From Pelotomaculum terephthalicicum JT (GTDB lineage: Bacteria > Bacillota > Desulfotomaculia > Desulfotomaculales > Pelotomaculaceae), in NCBI RefSeq assembly GCF_022410535.1, contig NZ_JAKNBL010000013.1, positions 17,617-81,616 of the forward strand: a stretch of 64,000 bases of DNA, read 5' to 3'. Position numbers and translations under genes: made by a program. Within the stretch, counting starts at the first letter, position 1. The number at the start of each line of letters is the position of its first letter. Below the pieces are notes generated by a model. The model was not told the origin of the DNA, did not search any database, and was given only the letters and a program-made list of their open reading frames with translations. Positions 16,716 to 25,895 of this stretch are shown here, in pieces.

Positions 16716-18101
16716 TTAGTAATCCCACTCAAATTGCTCAACCTGCGGAAACTTCTCCAGCGCTTCCCGCATAACCGAGCAGATCCGCTGCAGGCCTTCC
16801 GGTGATTTCGCCTCACAGCGGGCTACTAAAACCGGCTGGGTGTTAGACGCGCGCACCAGTCCCCACCCGTCGCCGAACAGTACCCGCACCCCGTCGACGT
16901 CAATTACCTCATATTCTTTTCTGAACTGCTCCACCAGCCCCTGCACCACCGTAAATTTATCTTGATCGGCACAGGGAACCCTGGTTTCCGCCGTGGAATA
17001 ATATTTAGGCAGGCCCGCCAGCATTTGCGAGAGCCTTTCATCAGCACGTGACAAAATTCTCAGCAGACGCCCGGCGGCATAAAAAGCGTCGTCGAAACCA
17101 TAATACTCGTCGGCAAAGAACATGTGCCCGGACATTTCACCGGTAAAAACAGACCCGACTTCTTTCATTTTCGCCTTGATCAAAGAGTGTCCCGTTTTAT
17201 AAAAGAAAGGTTTTCCGCCCAACCGGACAACCTCGTCCACCAGGGCCTGGGAGCATTTTACCTCGATAATCGCCTGCGCCCCGGGATGCTTAGCCATAAT
17301 CTCCCGCCAGTAAAGACACATCAGCAGATCGCCCCAGATAATCCCCCCGGACTCGTCCACCACCCCGATCCGGTCCGCGTCACCGTCAAAGGCCACTCCC
17401 AGGTCCGCCCCCTGCTCCGCCACAACCTTCCTGAGTTCAACCAGATTCGCGGTCTTGACCGGGTCAGGCTGATGGTTCGGGAAGGCTCCGTCTGATGTAC
17501 AATACAATGGGACAACCTCACAGCCCCAATCGTGTAAAACCTGTTCGGCAAACAAAGCGGCCGTCCCGTTGCCGCAATCCACCGCTACTTTTAACCGGCG
17601 CGGTCCAAGATGGATTTTTTCCTTCATTATGGCCTGGTAAGGCAGTACCCCATCACGCCGCTCCAGTCCGCCTGAACCCGAAATAAAGTCTTTTTCGTCC
17701 ATTAGAGATTTCAGCTTTTGAATATCCGCGCCATATATGGTACCGCTGCCGAGAGCAAGCTTGAACCCGTTTTCATCGGGCGGATTGTGGCTTCCGGTAA
17801 TCATTACCGCGCCGTCAATCCCGTAATGAACCCTGGCGTAGTATAGCATCGGCGTTACTACCAGGCCGATGTCGATTACGTCACACCCGGTAGAGCGCAG
17901 GCCGTTGATAATGGCGCTGCGCAACCGTTCAGAGCTGAGGCGGTTATCCCTGCCGACCAAAACCTTGCCGGTGCCGGATGCCCTGACATATGTGCCGAAG
18001 GCTTTTCCCAGCAGCTCAACAGTGTCGTCCGTCAGATCACGCCCTGCCACTCCCCGGACATCATATTGGCGAAATATTTGCGGGTTGACCATAGCCGCCA
18101 C
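16716..18101 (-). CDS. phosphomannomutase/phosphoglucomutase
   Basis: Alpha-D-phosphohexomutase that interconverts hexose 1- and 6-phosphates for sugar nucleotide synthesis. The 461 residues hold the four family motifs: phosphoserine loop TGSHNPPDENGFK, metal loop DGDADRIG, sugar-binding GEMSGHMFF and the C-terminal phosphate-binding RASNTQP. The GEMSGH motif fits PMM/PGM rather than GlmM. The GTG at 18101 follows AGGAGG by about five bases. Together with galE immediately upstream in transcription order it supplies UDP-hexoses for cell-surface polysaccharide. Confidence 0.93.
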   Translation of the reverse strand: MAAMVNPQIFRQYDVRGVAGRDLTDDTVELLGKAFGTYVRASGTGKVLVGRDNRLSSERLRSAIINGLRSTGCDVIDIGLVVTPMLYYARVHYGIDGAVMITGSHNPPDENGFKLALGSGTIYGADIQKLKSLMDEKDFISGSGGLERRDGVLPYQAIMKEKIHLGPRRLKVAVDCGNGTAALFAEQVLHDWGCEVVPLYCTSDGAFPNHQPDPVKTANLVELRKVVAEQGADLGVAFDGDADRIGVVDESGGIIWGDLLMCLYWREIMAKHPGAQAIIEVKCSQALVDEVVRLGGKPFFYKTGHSLIKAKMKEVGSVFTGEMSGHMFFADEYYGFDDAFYAAGRLLRILSRADERLSQMLAGLPKYYSTAETRVPCADQDKFTVVQGLVEQFRKEYEVIDVDGVRVLFGDGWGLVRASNTQPVLVARCEAKSPEGLQRICSVMREALEKFPQVEQFEWDY

Positions 18102-18187
18102 CCAACCTCCTCTAAATAGTTTGAACTAATTATAACATAGTTGCTCCTCTTTATCCATTTTTTAACTCTATGCTTACACGTCTCAAA

Positions 18188-19183
18188 TCAGGATTCAGGA
18201 ATCGCATATCCCCCGGGATGACTGCCGTGCCACCGCCAGGCTGTCGCAATAATATCCTGCAGGCCGGGAAAAGATGGCCGCCATCCCAATTCATTCTTGA
18301 TTTTTTCCGCTCCCGCCACCAGCACGGCCGGATCACCCGCCCGCCGCGCCGCGTATTTTACCGGAATGGGTTTGCCGGCCACTGCCTCGGCCGTCTTGAT
18401 TACCTCCAGGACAGAGTAGCCGTTGCCATTGCCCAGATTGTAGATCTGCGAAGCGGCGCCGCCCGCCATTGCCTCCAGGGCCAGAACATGAGCATCCGCC
18501 AGATCGTTGACGTGAATATAGTCCCTGACACAAGTGCCGTCAGGAGTGGGATAATCCGTGCCAAACACATCCAACCGCGGGATCAGCCCGAGGGCCGCTT
18601 TCAGCACCAGGGGAATCAAATGGGTTTCGGGTTCGTGGTCCTCACCGATATCCCCGGCGGGGTCGGCTCCCGCGGCGTTAAAATAGCGCAGGGAAGCGTA
18701 GCGCAGGCCGTAGGCCTCCCCGTACCAGCGCATGGCTCCCTCCAGAGCCAGCTTGGTCGCCCCGTAAGGATTTAACGGAGCGGCCGGGTGGTTTTCCGTT
18801 ATCGGCACTTCCATCGGCTCGCCATACACCGCCGCGGTTGAAGAAAACACAAAATAAGGTACTCCGGCCTCAACAACGGCGTCCAGAAGCGTCAGCCCGT
18901 TTACCACATTGTTCCGGTAGTAATCAGACGGCAGGCGAACCGATTCGCCCACCAGGCTGCTGGCGGCAAAGTGCATTACCGCTCCAATATCATACCCGGC
19001 GAGAAGACGCTTCAGCAATTGCTTGTCGGATGTATCCCCCCGCACAAATTCCAAGTCCTTGACAGCCGCCTGGTGCCCTTTGGTGAGGTTATCCAGCACC
19101 ACCACCCGGTGTTTTTTATTTACCAGCACACGGGCGGTGTGGCTGCCGATATAGCCTGCGCCGCCTGTTACCAGAATATTCAT
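18188..19183 (-). CDS. galE: UDP-glucose 4-epimerase
   Basis: NAD-dependent short-chain epimerase interconverting UDP-glucose and UDP-galactose. MNILVTGGAGYIGSH is the dinucleotide-binding motif, FSSTAAVYG carries the catalytic Ser/Thr, and NPYGATKLALE the Tyr-x3-Lys pair. The ATG at 19183 follows GAGGGTGGA; the longer in-frame start at 19216 is not needed. Length after correction is 331 residues, normal for the family. Same orientation as the phosphohexomutase, 86 bases upstream. Confidence 0.93.
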   Translation of the reverse strand: MNILVTGGAGYIGSHTARVLVNKKHRVVVLDNLTKGHQAAVKDLEFVRGDTSDKQLLKRLLAGYDIGAVMHFAASSLVGESVRLPSDYYRNNVVNGLTLLDAVVEAGVPYFVFSSTAAVYGEPMEVPITENHPAAPLNPYGATKLALEGAMRWYGEAYGLRYASLRYFNAAGADPAGDIGEDHEPETHLIPLVLKAALGLIPRLDVFGTDYPTPDGTCVRDYIHVNDLADAHVLALEAMAGGAASQIYNLGNGNGYSVLEVIKTAEAVAGKPIPVKYAARRAGDPAVLVAGAEKIKNELGWRPSFPGLQDIIATAWRWHGSHPGGYAIPES

Positions 19184-19290
19184 TGCTCCACCCTCTTTTT
19201 CAATTATCCCGATCAATTGACCAGGCGATCGGGTTCTTCAAACAGATTATAGCTTATGTTTTTTTCCGGAATATGTCGGGCAGGGAGCAA

Positions 19291-19470
19291 TCAATAATCG
19301 GCTTCCTGGTTATATAATGGTAAACCGGTCAAATTTGACAAATCCTTTGCTTGTTCAACCGCTTCCTCCTTCGTAGCGGCGGTCCCCATCACCGGACCGT
19401 CCTGCTCCGTGGAAATGGCGATACGCTGGCCTGCGGAAGTTATGACGAGAATAATAAACCATTCAGGCAT
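19291..19470 (-). CDS. small protein of unknown function (59 aa)
   Basis: A 59-residue protein starting MPEWFIILVITSAGQRIAIS, with ATG at 19468-19470 behind AAAGGTGG. A longer upstream start adds 30 residues but lacks a ribosome binding site. The first half is beta-rich and hydrophobic and the second half helical (ATKEEAVEQAKDLSNLTG), like small alpha/beta domains, but I do not recognise a family. It stands alone between galE and the divergent flavoprotein gene. Confidence 0.6.
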   Translation of the reverse strand: MPEWFIILVITSAGQRIAISTEQDGPVMGTAATKEEAVEQAKDLSNLTGLPLYNQEADY

Positions 19471-19726
19471 TTGTCTTACCACCTTTCTTGTCCACCAATA
19501 GTTGTAAGCAACTGGTATAGTTCGGCACAGCTGAAACAATTTCCTTTTCACATGGGGCAACTTTTTTTGCTCACTATTATTGTCAACAACTTGTGTTTTT
19601 TTGTTTTATAGATTAAGATCCCTTAAAAGAAAGCGCCTTTTTGCCCTGATAATTTCCGGCCTTACTTATAAATGCAATTTCTGCGCCAACTTTATTCACG
19701 AATCTATAAATGATGAGGATCAATTA

Positions 19727-21034
19727 ATGGGCGGACCAAAAAACAACCCGGCCCAGGCGGACGTCCTGGTGATCGGCGGCGGCCCGGCAGGCATGTTCGC
19801 GGCGGCGGCCGCCGTGATGTCGGGGGCAAAAGTGACTTTACTGGAGAAGAATGATCGCTTGGGACGCAAAATGAGCATCACCGGAGGCGGCCGGGGCAAT
19901 TTGACCAATACCGCGTCGCTGCATGATTTTATTAACAACGTTCCGGGAAACGGAAGTTTCCTGTTCAGTGCTTTAACCCGCTTTTCCAGCGCGGACTGCA
20001 GAAAATTTTTCAAAAACCTGGGGGTGCCCACAAAAGAAGAGGAATGCGGACGGGTTTTCCCGGTTCGTGAACGAGCCGGCGAGGTCGTGGACACGCTGGC
20101 GGAATATCTGGCGGCCTCGGGCGTGCAGGTAATTTATCAAGTCAGGGCGGCTGGCTTGTTGCTGGCGAATCGCCGCTGTCAGGGAATAATTACCGGCGGG
20201 CGGCGCGTATTTTCCGGCAAAACAGTGGTTATCGCCACCGGCGGGGCTTCCTATCCGCAAACCGGCTCAACGGGAGACGGTTATTTGCTGGCGAGCCAGG
20301 CCGGCCACCAGGTTGCCCCGCGGCATCCCGGCCTGGTACCGCTATGCCTCGCCGAACAGCATTTATGCAGACATTTGCAAGGGCTGTCCATTACAGATGC
20401 CTCTCTCACATTAGCTACCGCCGCGGGGAAAACAATCGCCGCCGAACGGGGAGATGTTCTTTTCACCCATTTCGGCATTTCCGGGCCGGCCGCGCTCAGG
20501 TTAAGCCGGGCGGTTGCCCCAAAAACCGCTGCCGCCGGCGCTGGCGGTCTGCGCCTGCTAATGGACGTTTTACCCGATATAAGCGAGGAAAACCTGGCCG
20601 CGTCGCTGCTTTCCATGGCTGCGGAACAGCCGCGAAAAGCGGTCATCAATATTATCAAACAAATACTGCCCGGCCGTCTCGCAGCCGCGTGCGCCAAAAT
20701 GCTCCAGGGAAGCGAACATCAAAAATCCGGTGAAACAAGCAAAGGAGCCTGGCGTGAAGCCGCCCGGCTGTTCAAAAACCTGCCTTTCACCGTAACGGGA
20801 ACACGGCCGCTTGCCGAGGCGATGATCACCATCGGCGGGGTAAGCGTGCGGGAGATTGACCCCCGCACCATGGCTTCACACCTGGTCGACGGCCTTTATT
20901 TCGCCGGCGAGGTGATCGACGTGGACGCGCACACCGGCGGTTATAACATGCAAGTCGCTTTTTCCACCGGCTGGTCGGCCGGACTGGCGGCGGCGGAAGA
21001 AGCAGGCTTTCCGGCAGCAGCAATACCCAGGTAA
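19727..21034 (+). CDS. HI0933/BaiN-family FAD flavoprotein
   Basis: NAD(P)/FAD-dependent oxidoreductase of the HI0933 family, whose best-studied relatives reduce bile-acid intermediates or act on unknown substrates. ADVLVIGGGPAGMFAAAAA with the downstream acidic LLEKN is the FAD-binding fold, SITGGGRGNLTN is the family signature, and GGVSVREIDPRTM plus YFAGEVIDVDAHTGGYN near the C-terminus complete it. ATG at 19727 follows TGAGGAT by eight bases; an open frame extends back to 19580 without a good start. It begins a plus-strand three-gene run. 435 residues. Confidence 0.9.
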   Translation: MGGPKNNPAQADVLVIGGGPAGMFAAAAAVMSGAKVTLLEKNDRLGRKMSITGGGRGNLTNTASLHDFINNVPGNGSFLFSALTRFSSADCRKFFKNLGVPTKEEECGRVFPVRERAGEVVDTLAEYLAASGVQVIYQVRAAGLLLANRRCQGIITGGRRVFSGKTVVIATGGASYPQTGSTGDGYLLASQAGHQVAPRHPGLVPLCLAEQHLCRHLQGLSITDASLTLATAAGKTIAAERGDVLFTHFGISGPAALRLSRAVAPKTAAAGAGGLRLLMDVLPDISEENLAASLLSMAAEQPRKAVINIIKQILPGRLAAACAKMLQGSEHQKSGETSKGAWREAARLFKNLPFTVTGTRPLAEAMITIGGVSVREIDPRTMASHLVDGLYFAGEVIDVDAHTGGYNMQVAFSTGWSAGLAAAEEAGFPAAAIPR

Positions 21035-21081
21035 TTACCGCATCATTTTAGAAATTTAATGACTGAAGCAGGTGATCATCA

Positions 21082-22287
21082 ATGGCTGAAATTGAATTAA
21101 TCGCCACCGCCGCTTTCGGCCTGGAAGCGGTAGCGGCACGGGAAATCCGTGCGTTGGGCTATGAGCGGACCGTTGTGGAAAACGGCCGGGTGACCTTCCA
21201 GGCCGACGAACGCGCCATCTGCCGGGCCAACCTGTGGCTGCGCAGCGCGGACCGGGTGCTCGTCAAAATGGGCGAGTTCCAGGCCCTTTCGTTTGAAGAA
21301 CTTTTTGAAAAAACCAAGGCCCTGCCCTGGCCGGACTGGATTCCGGAAAACGCCGCCTTCCCCGTGCAGGGCAAGTCGATAAATTCCAAGCTGTTCAGCG
21401 TTCCCGACTGTCAGGCCATCGTCAAAAAAGCGGTAGTTGAGAAAATGAAACAGCGGTACCGCAGGCAGTGGTTTGAAGAAACCGGCTCCCGGTATACGAT
21501 TGAAGTCGCTCTGTTGAAAGACATGGCCACCCTGACCATCGACACCAGCGGCGCGGGCCTGCACAAGCGCGGCTACCGCAAACTGACGGGCGCCGCCCCG
21601 CTCAAGGAAACCCTGGCCGCCGCCATGCTCAGCTTAAGCCGCTGGAAACCTGAGCGCGTACTGATTGACCCCATGTGCGGCTCGGGCACGATCCCCATAG
21701 AGGCGGCGCTAATCGGCCTGAACCGGGCGCCCGGCTTGAGGCGGGAATTTGACGCCGAAAAGTGGCCGGCCGTGCCCGCCCGGCTATGGCGCGAAGCGCG
21801 CCAGGAGGCGGAAGACGCGATCCGCCGCGAGCGGCAGTTAACTATCCGGGGAACGGACATGGACAAAGATGTCTTAAGTCTGGCCCGTTACCACGCCCGC
21901 CTTGCGGGAGTGGAAGACCGGATCCACTGGCAGCAGTCGCCGGTGGCCGGGTTGCGGGCGCGGCAGAAATACGGGTACATTATCTGCAACCCTCCTTACG
22001 GGCAGCGCCTGGAAGACCTGCCGACCGTCAGCCGTCTCTACCGGGAAATGGGGCAGGTTTTCCAAACCCTGGACACCTGGTCATTCTATATATTGACCGC
22101 TCACCGCGACTTCGAGAAGCTGTTCGGCAGGCGGGCCGATAAAAAGCGCAAGCTGTACAACGGCCGGATTCAGTGCAACTATTACCAGTTTTTCGGGCCC
22201 CGGCCGCCGCGCCGGGATTCCGCGGCTGCCCGGGAACCAGGCGCGGAACCGGATTATATGGAAAGGAGGACCATAAAAGATGGTTGA
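21082..22287 (+). CDS. THUMP-domain RNA N2-guanine methyltransferase (RlmL-like)
   Basis: Class I SAM-dependent RNA methyltransferase of the RlmL/YpsC group. The N-terminal about 160 residues hold a ferredoxin-like plus THUMP RNA-binding region, then the Rossmann core with DPMCGSGTIPIEAAL (SAM loop) and CNPPYGQRL (catalytic N-P-P-Y, typical for base amino groups). Length 401 fits YpsC rather than the fused RlmKL. The likely target is 23S rRNA m2G, by family; the exact site is not shown. It overlaps the next gene by eight bases. Confidence 0.9.
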   Translation: MAEIELIATAAFGLEAVAAREIRALGYERTVVENGRVTFQADERAICRANLWLRSADRVLVKMGEFQALSFEELFEKTKALPWPDWIPENAAFPVQGKSINSKLFSVPDCQAIVKKAVVEKMKQRYRRQWFEETGSRYTIEVALLKDMATLTIDTSGAGLHKRGYRKLTGAAPLKETLAAAMLSLSRWKPERVLIDPMCGSGTIPIEAALIGLNRAPGLRREFDAEKWPAVPARLWREARQEAEDAIRRERQLTIRGTDMDKDVLSLARYHARLAGVEDRIHWQQSPVAGLRARQKYGYIICNPPYGQRLEDLPTVSRLYREMGQVFQTLDTWSFYILTAHRDFEKLFGRRADKKRKLYNGRIQCNYYQFFGPRPPRRDSAAAREPGAEPDYMERRTIKDG

Positions 22288-23200
22288 CCAGGCAATGGCG
22301 GCCTTACGCCGCTGCAGCCTTTGCCCGCGCCGGTGCATGGCGGACCGGCTGCGCGGCGAAACCGGCTTTTGCGGCGCGGGAGCCGCCGCCACAGTCGCCC
22401 TCGCCGCGCAGCACCACGGGGAAGAACCGTGCCTCAGCGGCAGCCGCGGCTCAGGCACAGTCTTTTTCTCCCGCTGCAACCTGCGCTGCGTATACTGCCA
22501 GAACCACGAGATCAGCTGGGGAAGCGCCGGAAAAGACCTGTCAGCAACTGAGCTGGCGGATGTATTCATGCGGCGGCAAACCGCCGGGGCGCACAATTTG
22601 AACCTGGTCTCCCCCACCCCATACATACCCGTCATTGCCGCCGCCCTGCGCCGGGCGAAAAACCGGGGGCTGAAAATACCTGTCGTATACAACTCCAACG
22701 CCTACGAAAACGTGGCAGCCCTGCGGCTGCTGGAAGGATTGGTGGACATCTACCTGCCCGATCTGAAATATTTCACGGAAGAAGCGGCCTTCCGCTACAG
22801 CGGGGTAAAAGACTACTTCGCAGTCGCCGCAGCCGCTGTTTTAGAAATGCACCGCCAGGCGGGAAACCTGACCTTCAATAAAGAAGGTCTGGCCCGGCGA
22901 GGCCTGCTGATCCGCCACCTCGTCCTGCCCGGCCAACACGACGCCGCCTGCCGCGTTCTGGATTGGATACACTTCAACCTGCCTGCCGCCACCCACGTCA
23001 GCATCATGAGCCAGTACGTGCCGCTCTGGCGGGCCCGCCGGTATCCGGAAATCAACCGCCGCCTCTCCCCCCGGGAGTACCGGGCCGTACTCGAGCACTT
23101 TGCTCAAACCGGCCTGCAAAACGGTTACATGCAAGATTTAGCGGCGGCAACGGAGGAATACGTGCCCCGGTTCGACCTCAGCGGTCTCAGCGGGCATTGA
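22280..23200 (+). CDS. radical SAM protein, PflA-like
   Basis: A 306-residue radical SAM enzyme. The cluster motif is CNLRCVYC (C-x3-C-x2-C) about residue 72-79, inside FFSRCNLRCVYCQNHEIS, and an extra N-terminal cysteine group CSLCPRRC...GFCGAG suggests an additional metal site. The pattern belongs to the uncharacterised pyruvate-formate-lyase-activase-like group, and no glycyl radical partner is nearby. ATG follows GGAAAGGAGG and overlaps the preceding methyltransferase stop, so they form an operon. Substrate unknown. Confidence 0.88.
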   Translation: MVDQAMAALRRCSLCPRRCMADRLRGETGFCGAGAAATVALAAQHHGEEPCLSGSRGSGTVFFSRCNLRCVYCQNHEISWGSAGKDLSATELADVFMRRQTAGAHNLNLVSPTPYIPVIAAALRRAKNRGLKIPVVYNSNAYENVAALRLLEGLVDIYLPDLKYFTEEAAFRYSGVKDYFAVAAAAVLEMHRQAGNLTFNKEGLARRGLLIRHLVLPGQHDAACRVLDWIHFNLPAATHVSIMSQYVPLWRARRYPEINRRLSPREYRAVLEHFAQTGLQNGYMQDLAAATEEYVPRFDLSGLSGH

Positions 23201-23256
23201 ATATACTGAAAGCGGGACGTTCTCATTTTTATTGTTGGATTTTCCAAGAAAAAATT

Positions 23257-23281
23257 AGTCATCCGGAAGGATGGCTTTTAG
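23257..23281 (+). terminator. terminator after radical SAM gene
   Basis: AGTCATCC-GGAA-GGATGGCT hairpin followed by TTTT, 57 bases after the stop at 23200. The region from here to 23585 is AT-rich and shows no gene. It does contain a TTGACA (23424-23429) with a possible TTAAAT 17 bases on, and an inverted repeat with arms at about 23498-23512 and 23540-23554. Confidence 0.75.
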
Positions 23282-23584
23282 CTTTGCCCAAAAGCATTAT
23301 TCGGATATAAATTGCTGCATTGCATTTAACGTGGCCGATTGGAAAAAGTGGAGGTATAAAACAAAAAAACGCAAAATAACGCCATAAAACAGGTTAAATA
23401 ATTATATACAGAGATTTTTGAGCTTGACAACGAAAAATCAGAAATTTTAAATTATAATTGATTTTACACCCTCCCCTTGGAAGGGCGCTATTGATAAGCC
23501 AAAAAGCAGGTGGCGTGTATTTATGTCTGAATGTTTGTTCACCTGTTTTTTGCCAAGACTTGATGGTGGAAAGGGGGTGAGCAA

Positions 23585-23755
23585 TTGGATAAGTGGGAAG
23601 ATAAGTGGGAGTTTTATAAAGATAAAAGGGGATTTTGGCAATGGATGCGCAAAATATCAGATGGAACAACTATTGCTTCATCTACTCGAGGATATGAAAA
23701 CAAGGATGACTGTATTGAAAATGCCAGATCGCGCGGGTATACTGATAATGATTAA
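23585..23755 (+). CDS. DUF1508/YegP-like mini protein (56 aa)
   Basis: A small gene in a frame not covered by longer ORFs. TTG at 23585-23587 follows AAGGGGG by seven bases. The product reads KWEFYKDKRGFWQWMRKISDG, then TIASSTRGYENKDDCIENARSRGY: the beta-alpha pattern of DUF1508/UPF0339 (YegP-like) domains, in which W-F-YKD...W.W and A-S-S..GY..K..C are the conserved features. One copy only, where E. coli YegP has two. Function unknown; some family members are stress-associated. An intrinsic terminator follows immediately. Confidence 0.75.
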   Translation: MDKWEDKWEFYKDKRGFWQWMRKISDGTTIASSTRGYENKDDCIENARSRGYTDND

Positions 23756-23760
23756 AAATT

Positions 23761-23785
23761 AGAGCCTCCGGGCTCTTTTTTTTTT
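23761..23785 (+). terminator. strong intrinsic terminator
   Basis: AGAGCC-TCC-GGGCTCT followed by ten T, six bases after the DUF1508 gene stop. Confidence 0.92.
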
Positions 23786-23799
23786 GTAAAAAATACGCT

Positions 23800-23945
23800 C
23801 ACCATCCGCATTCCTGGCCAGAGCCAAGGTGTTAAATCCCAGGGAGTTGCGACAAGGGCACGGTGAAAAGACTTAGGTATACGAATATTAAACTTGCCGG
23901 AGCAGCAAAACTGTCACCGGTTATATACCTAGTTGAAGACCGGCG
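23800..23945. other. possible structured RNA with pseudoknot pairing
   Basis: No gene is visible here, but complementary segments are dense. CGGTGA (23862-23867) pairs with TCACCG (23915-23920), and TTAGGTATA (23874-23882) with TATACCTAG (23925-23933, one G-T). The order A-B-A'-B' makes an H-type pseudoknot. TCCTGG near 23805 can also pair with CCAGGG at 23840. I cannot match it to a known riboswitch or intron. The strand is unknown; it lies just past the stop of the minus-strand glycosyltransferase and after the plus-strand terminator. Confidence 0.35.
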
Positions 23946-23948
23946 AAG

Positions 23949-25214
23949 TCAGTCGTTAATCTGGCAGTCTGATTTTCCCGCATTTAGATAATTACATATT
24001 TTTGTCCAAACACGTTGCGTCTCAAGGAATTCTTCGTAATGCTTTTTTACATCATTATGATAACGTTCTAATTCGGTTACTATATTCATAAATTCCTTTC
24101 TTTTAAAGTAATTACAAAGCTTAGGCAGTGTTTCGGCCAATTGCTGCCTCATCTGTTTGATTCTCTCATCGTAAATATTTCGTTGCGCTATATATAAAAG
24201 AAGTGGTTTATATCGAATCCAGCCAATACAAGCGTTATAGAAGCGGGTGATAATTTGCTCAGAGTCAATCTTAACATATTTGAGATTAATAGGAAGTACC
24301 CCGTCAAGCAAATGATTATAGGTAGAAAAACCATCATGGAATGTATAACATGGTATGCGCATCACCCGGTGTTCGCCAAGACAGGTGCTTAAAAAAGTGT
24401 CTTCACCACGCGCATCCGGTGGATTGTAAAACGGTCTGACCCGTCTGGGATTGGTTAGATTAATACAAAGGTTCCCGCCCGAGATGAATTTGCAATGATT
24501 AATTTCCTTTACTTCCTCCACCGTGTCGCTGGTGAGTACGTTTGTATCGGCATAAGTAACTCCGCCGTTGTCCATAACCGCTCGTATCGAATCCCAGTTA
24601 ATGATATCATTGCTTATAGCTTCTATGAATAAGCGAAAATCCCTTTCGGTCAGGATATCGTTGAACTCGATATACGGAATAGGTGAAACATACCCGCAAT
24701 GGTATCCGTGAGTGATATCAGCTTGATCAATATAACGCAAATGAGTACCCAAAACATGCTGACCACCCCATATAACGTTGGAGCGTGTCTTGGTTACTGC
24801 CATGGGATATTCGTCATCGTCCAAGAAAATAAGATAGTCAAGGTTGTTTTTAATAGCAATGTATAGAATGGCATTACGCTGAGATGCATATCCGGTACCA
24901 AAGAAACGAGCTTCTTTTTCATTAATAACATTGTCGCGAATAAGCTGTTTAATTTCTGCTCTCATCTCTTTTTTACCAATAAAATAGGCATTATCAATCA
25001 AATCAAGCACTTCTTGTCTTATTTCAGTATAATCACTTGGTTTGGTATTTGAATATTTCAGATCATACGCAATTAAAAGGTTTAGACTGATTCCTTCTCT
25101 TTCAGTCAAGCCATTTTCTCTCCAGTTGTATACATAGGTTTTTAAAACCTTTCGAAAACTCTTACGCCCTGTTGCGAAACCTATTCCCACCTGAATATTT
25201 CTGTATTTCCCCAT
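23949..25214 (-). CDS. glycosyltransferase-like protein (GT-A fold)
   Basis: About 421 residues; ATG at 25214 follows AAAGGAGG. The sequence LDYLIFLDDDEYPMAVTKTR carries a D-D-D metal-binding motif expected in GT-A glycosyltransferases. GYASQRNAILYIAIKN before it, and GNLCINL and GEDTFLSTCLG after it, correspond to acceptor and catalytic regions. The sugar and acceptor are unknown. Codon use and AT content differ sharply from the GC-rich genes on the left, so horizontal acquisition is likely. The C-terminal about 100 residues are helical and lysine-rich and not recognised. It stands alone. Confidence 0.7.
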   Translation of the reverse strand: MGKYRNIQVGIGFATGRKSFRKVLKTYVYNWRENGLTEREGISLNLLIAYDLKYSNTKPSDYTEIRQEVLDLIDNAYFIGKKEMRAEIKQLIRDNVINEKEARFFGTGYASQRNAILYIAIKNNLDYLIFLDDDEYPMAVTKTRSNVIWGGQHVLGTHLRYIDQADITHGYHCGYVSPIPYIEFNDILTERDFRLFIEAISNDIINWDSIRAVMDNGGVTYADTNVLTSDTVEEVKEINHCKFISGGNLCINLTNPRRVRPFYNPPDARGEDTFLSTCLGEHRVMRIPCYTFHDGFSTYNHLLDGVLPINLKYVKIDSEQIITRFYNACIGWIRYKPLLLYIAQRNIYDERIKQMRQQLAETLPKLCNYFKRKEFMNIVTELERYHNDVKKHYEEFLETQRVWTKICNYLNAGKSDCQIND

Positions 25215-25696
25215 TATGAAACCTCCTTTACCATTCTTACAACAGCGTAATAGTAACAAAGGCTCATTTCACCTAGTATGAACCAGTTGGAAAAACTGCC
25301 AGCAATCTTTAACGTTCCCACCCCCCGTAAAGGTGATATTAAATTCAGAATATATTCCGCATTCTATTACCTGGTATAATTTATCAAAAAATATTTAATT
25401 TAGGATACCAAAATCAATAGATATTAGTCAATTCCAGGGATAGAAGCCTAAAGATAAATAAGCGCGATTATTTGTGCTTTTTAAGGTATTTTTCAACGAT
25501 CGGCCGGGGTTTGCTTTAGTTCGACAACTATACTGAAAAGCAATAAATCTAAATTTAAGCGAATCCAAATACTGTTAATAGGTTTGCAGAGCTTTCCGGC
25601 TTTCAAGCGGAAATTTTTGTTTTTCATACGAATAGTAAAAAACCAAACGGAAAAAATAATACCGCTATAAAATAATCCGTGAAAGGAGCAATATCT
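25215..25696. other. AT-rich intergenic region, no gene seen
   Basis: Nearly 480 bases between the glycosyltransferase and the coat genes. No convincing frame with a ribosome binding site. One TTGTCGAA (Spo0A-box core) occurs on the minus strand at 25527-25520. A sporulation promoter for the coat genes is expected near 25620-25680, but I could not identify one with confidence. Confidence 0.5.
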
Positions 25697-25882
25697 GTGG
25701 CACATTTAAATCAACTTGAGCTTCAAAACTTAAGGCACCTGATCGGCTCCCACGAAACAGCTCATCAAAAACTGCAGGCGTATTCCCAGCAGGCCAGCGA
25801 TCCCCAGGTCAAGCAAATTTTTGAAAAGTCTGCGCAGGACGCCAGAAACACCAAGCAAAAACTAATGTCATTCTTAAGTTAA
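25697..25882 (+). CDS. CotF-like spore coat mini protein
   Basis: A 61-residue protein starting at GTG 25697 (MAHLNQLELQNLRHLIGSHE) behind AAAGGAGC. The pattern LELQNLRHLIGxHE...KLxxYxxQxxDPQxKQxFxKxAQDARNTKQKLxSFL is that of small coat-associated helical proteins found beside CotF in Clostridia. It is predicted to form a two-helix hairpin. The next gene, a CotF protein, starts 14 bases downstream, so the pair is one operon. Confidence 0.8.
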   Translation: MAHLNQLELQNLRHLIGSHETAHQKLQAYSQQASDPQVKQIFEKSAQDARNTKQKLMSFLS

Positions 25883-25895
25883 GGAGGAAAAATTC

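Noticed and set aside
22081..22698. 205-aa minus-strand frame antisense to the methyltransferase and radical SAM genes
   Set aside because: GC-rich shadow of genuine genes with clear motifs on the other strand.
23522..23560. LexA-like GAATGTTTGTTC in front of the DUF1508 gene
   Set aside because: One arm is imperfect and it lies inside a longer inverted repeat; too weak to call an operator.
23800..23945. Cobalamin, TPP, glycine or group II intron RNA
   Set aside because: I compared the conserved boxes of each from memory and none fits; only base pairing remains as evidence.
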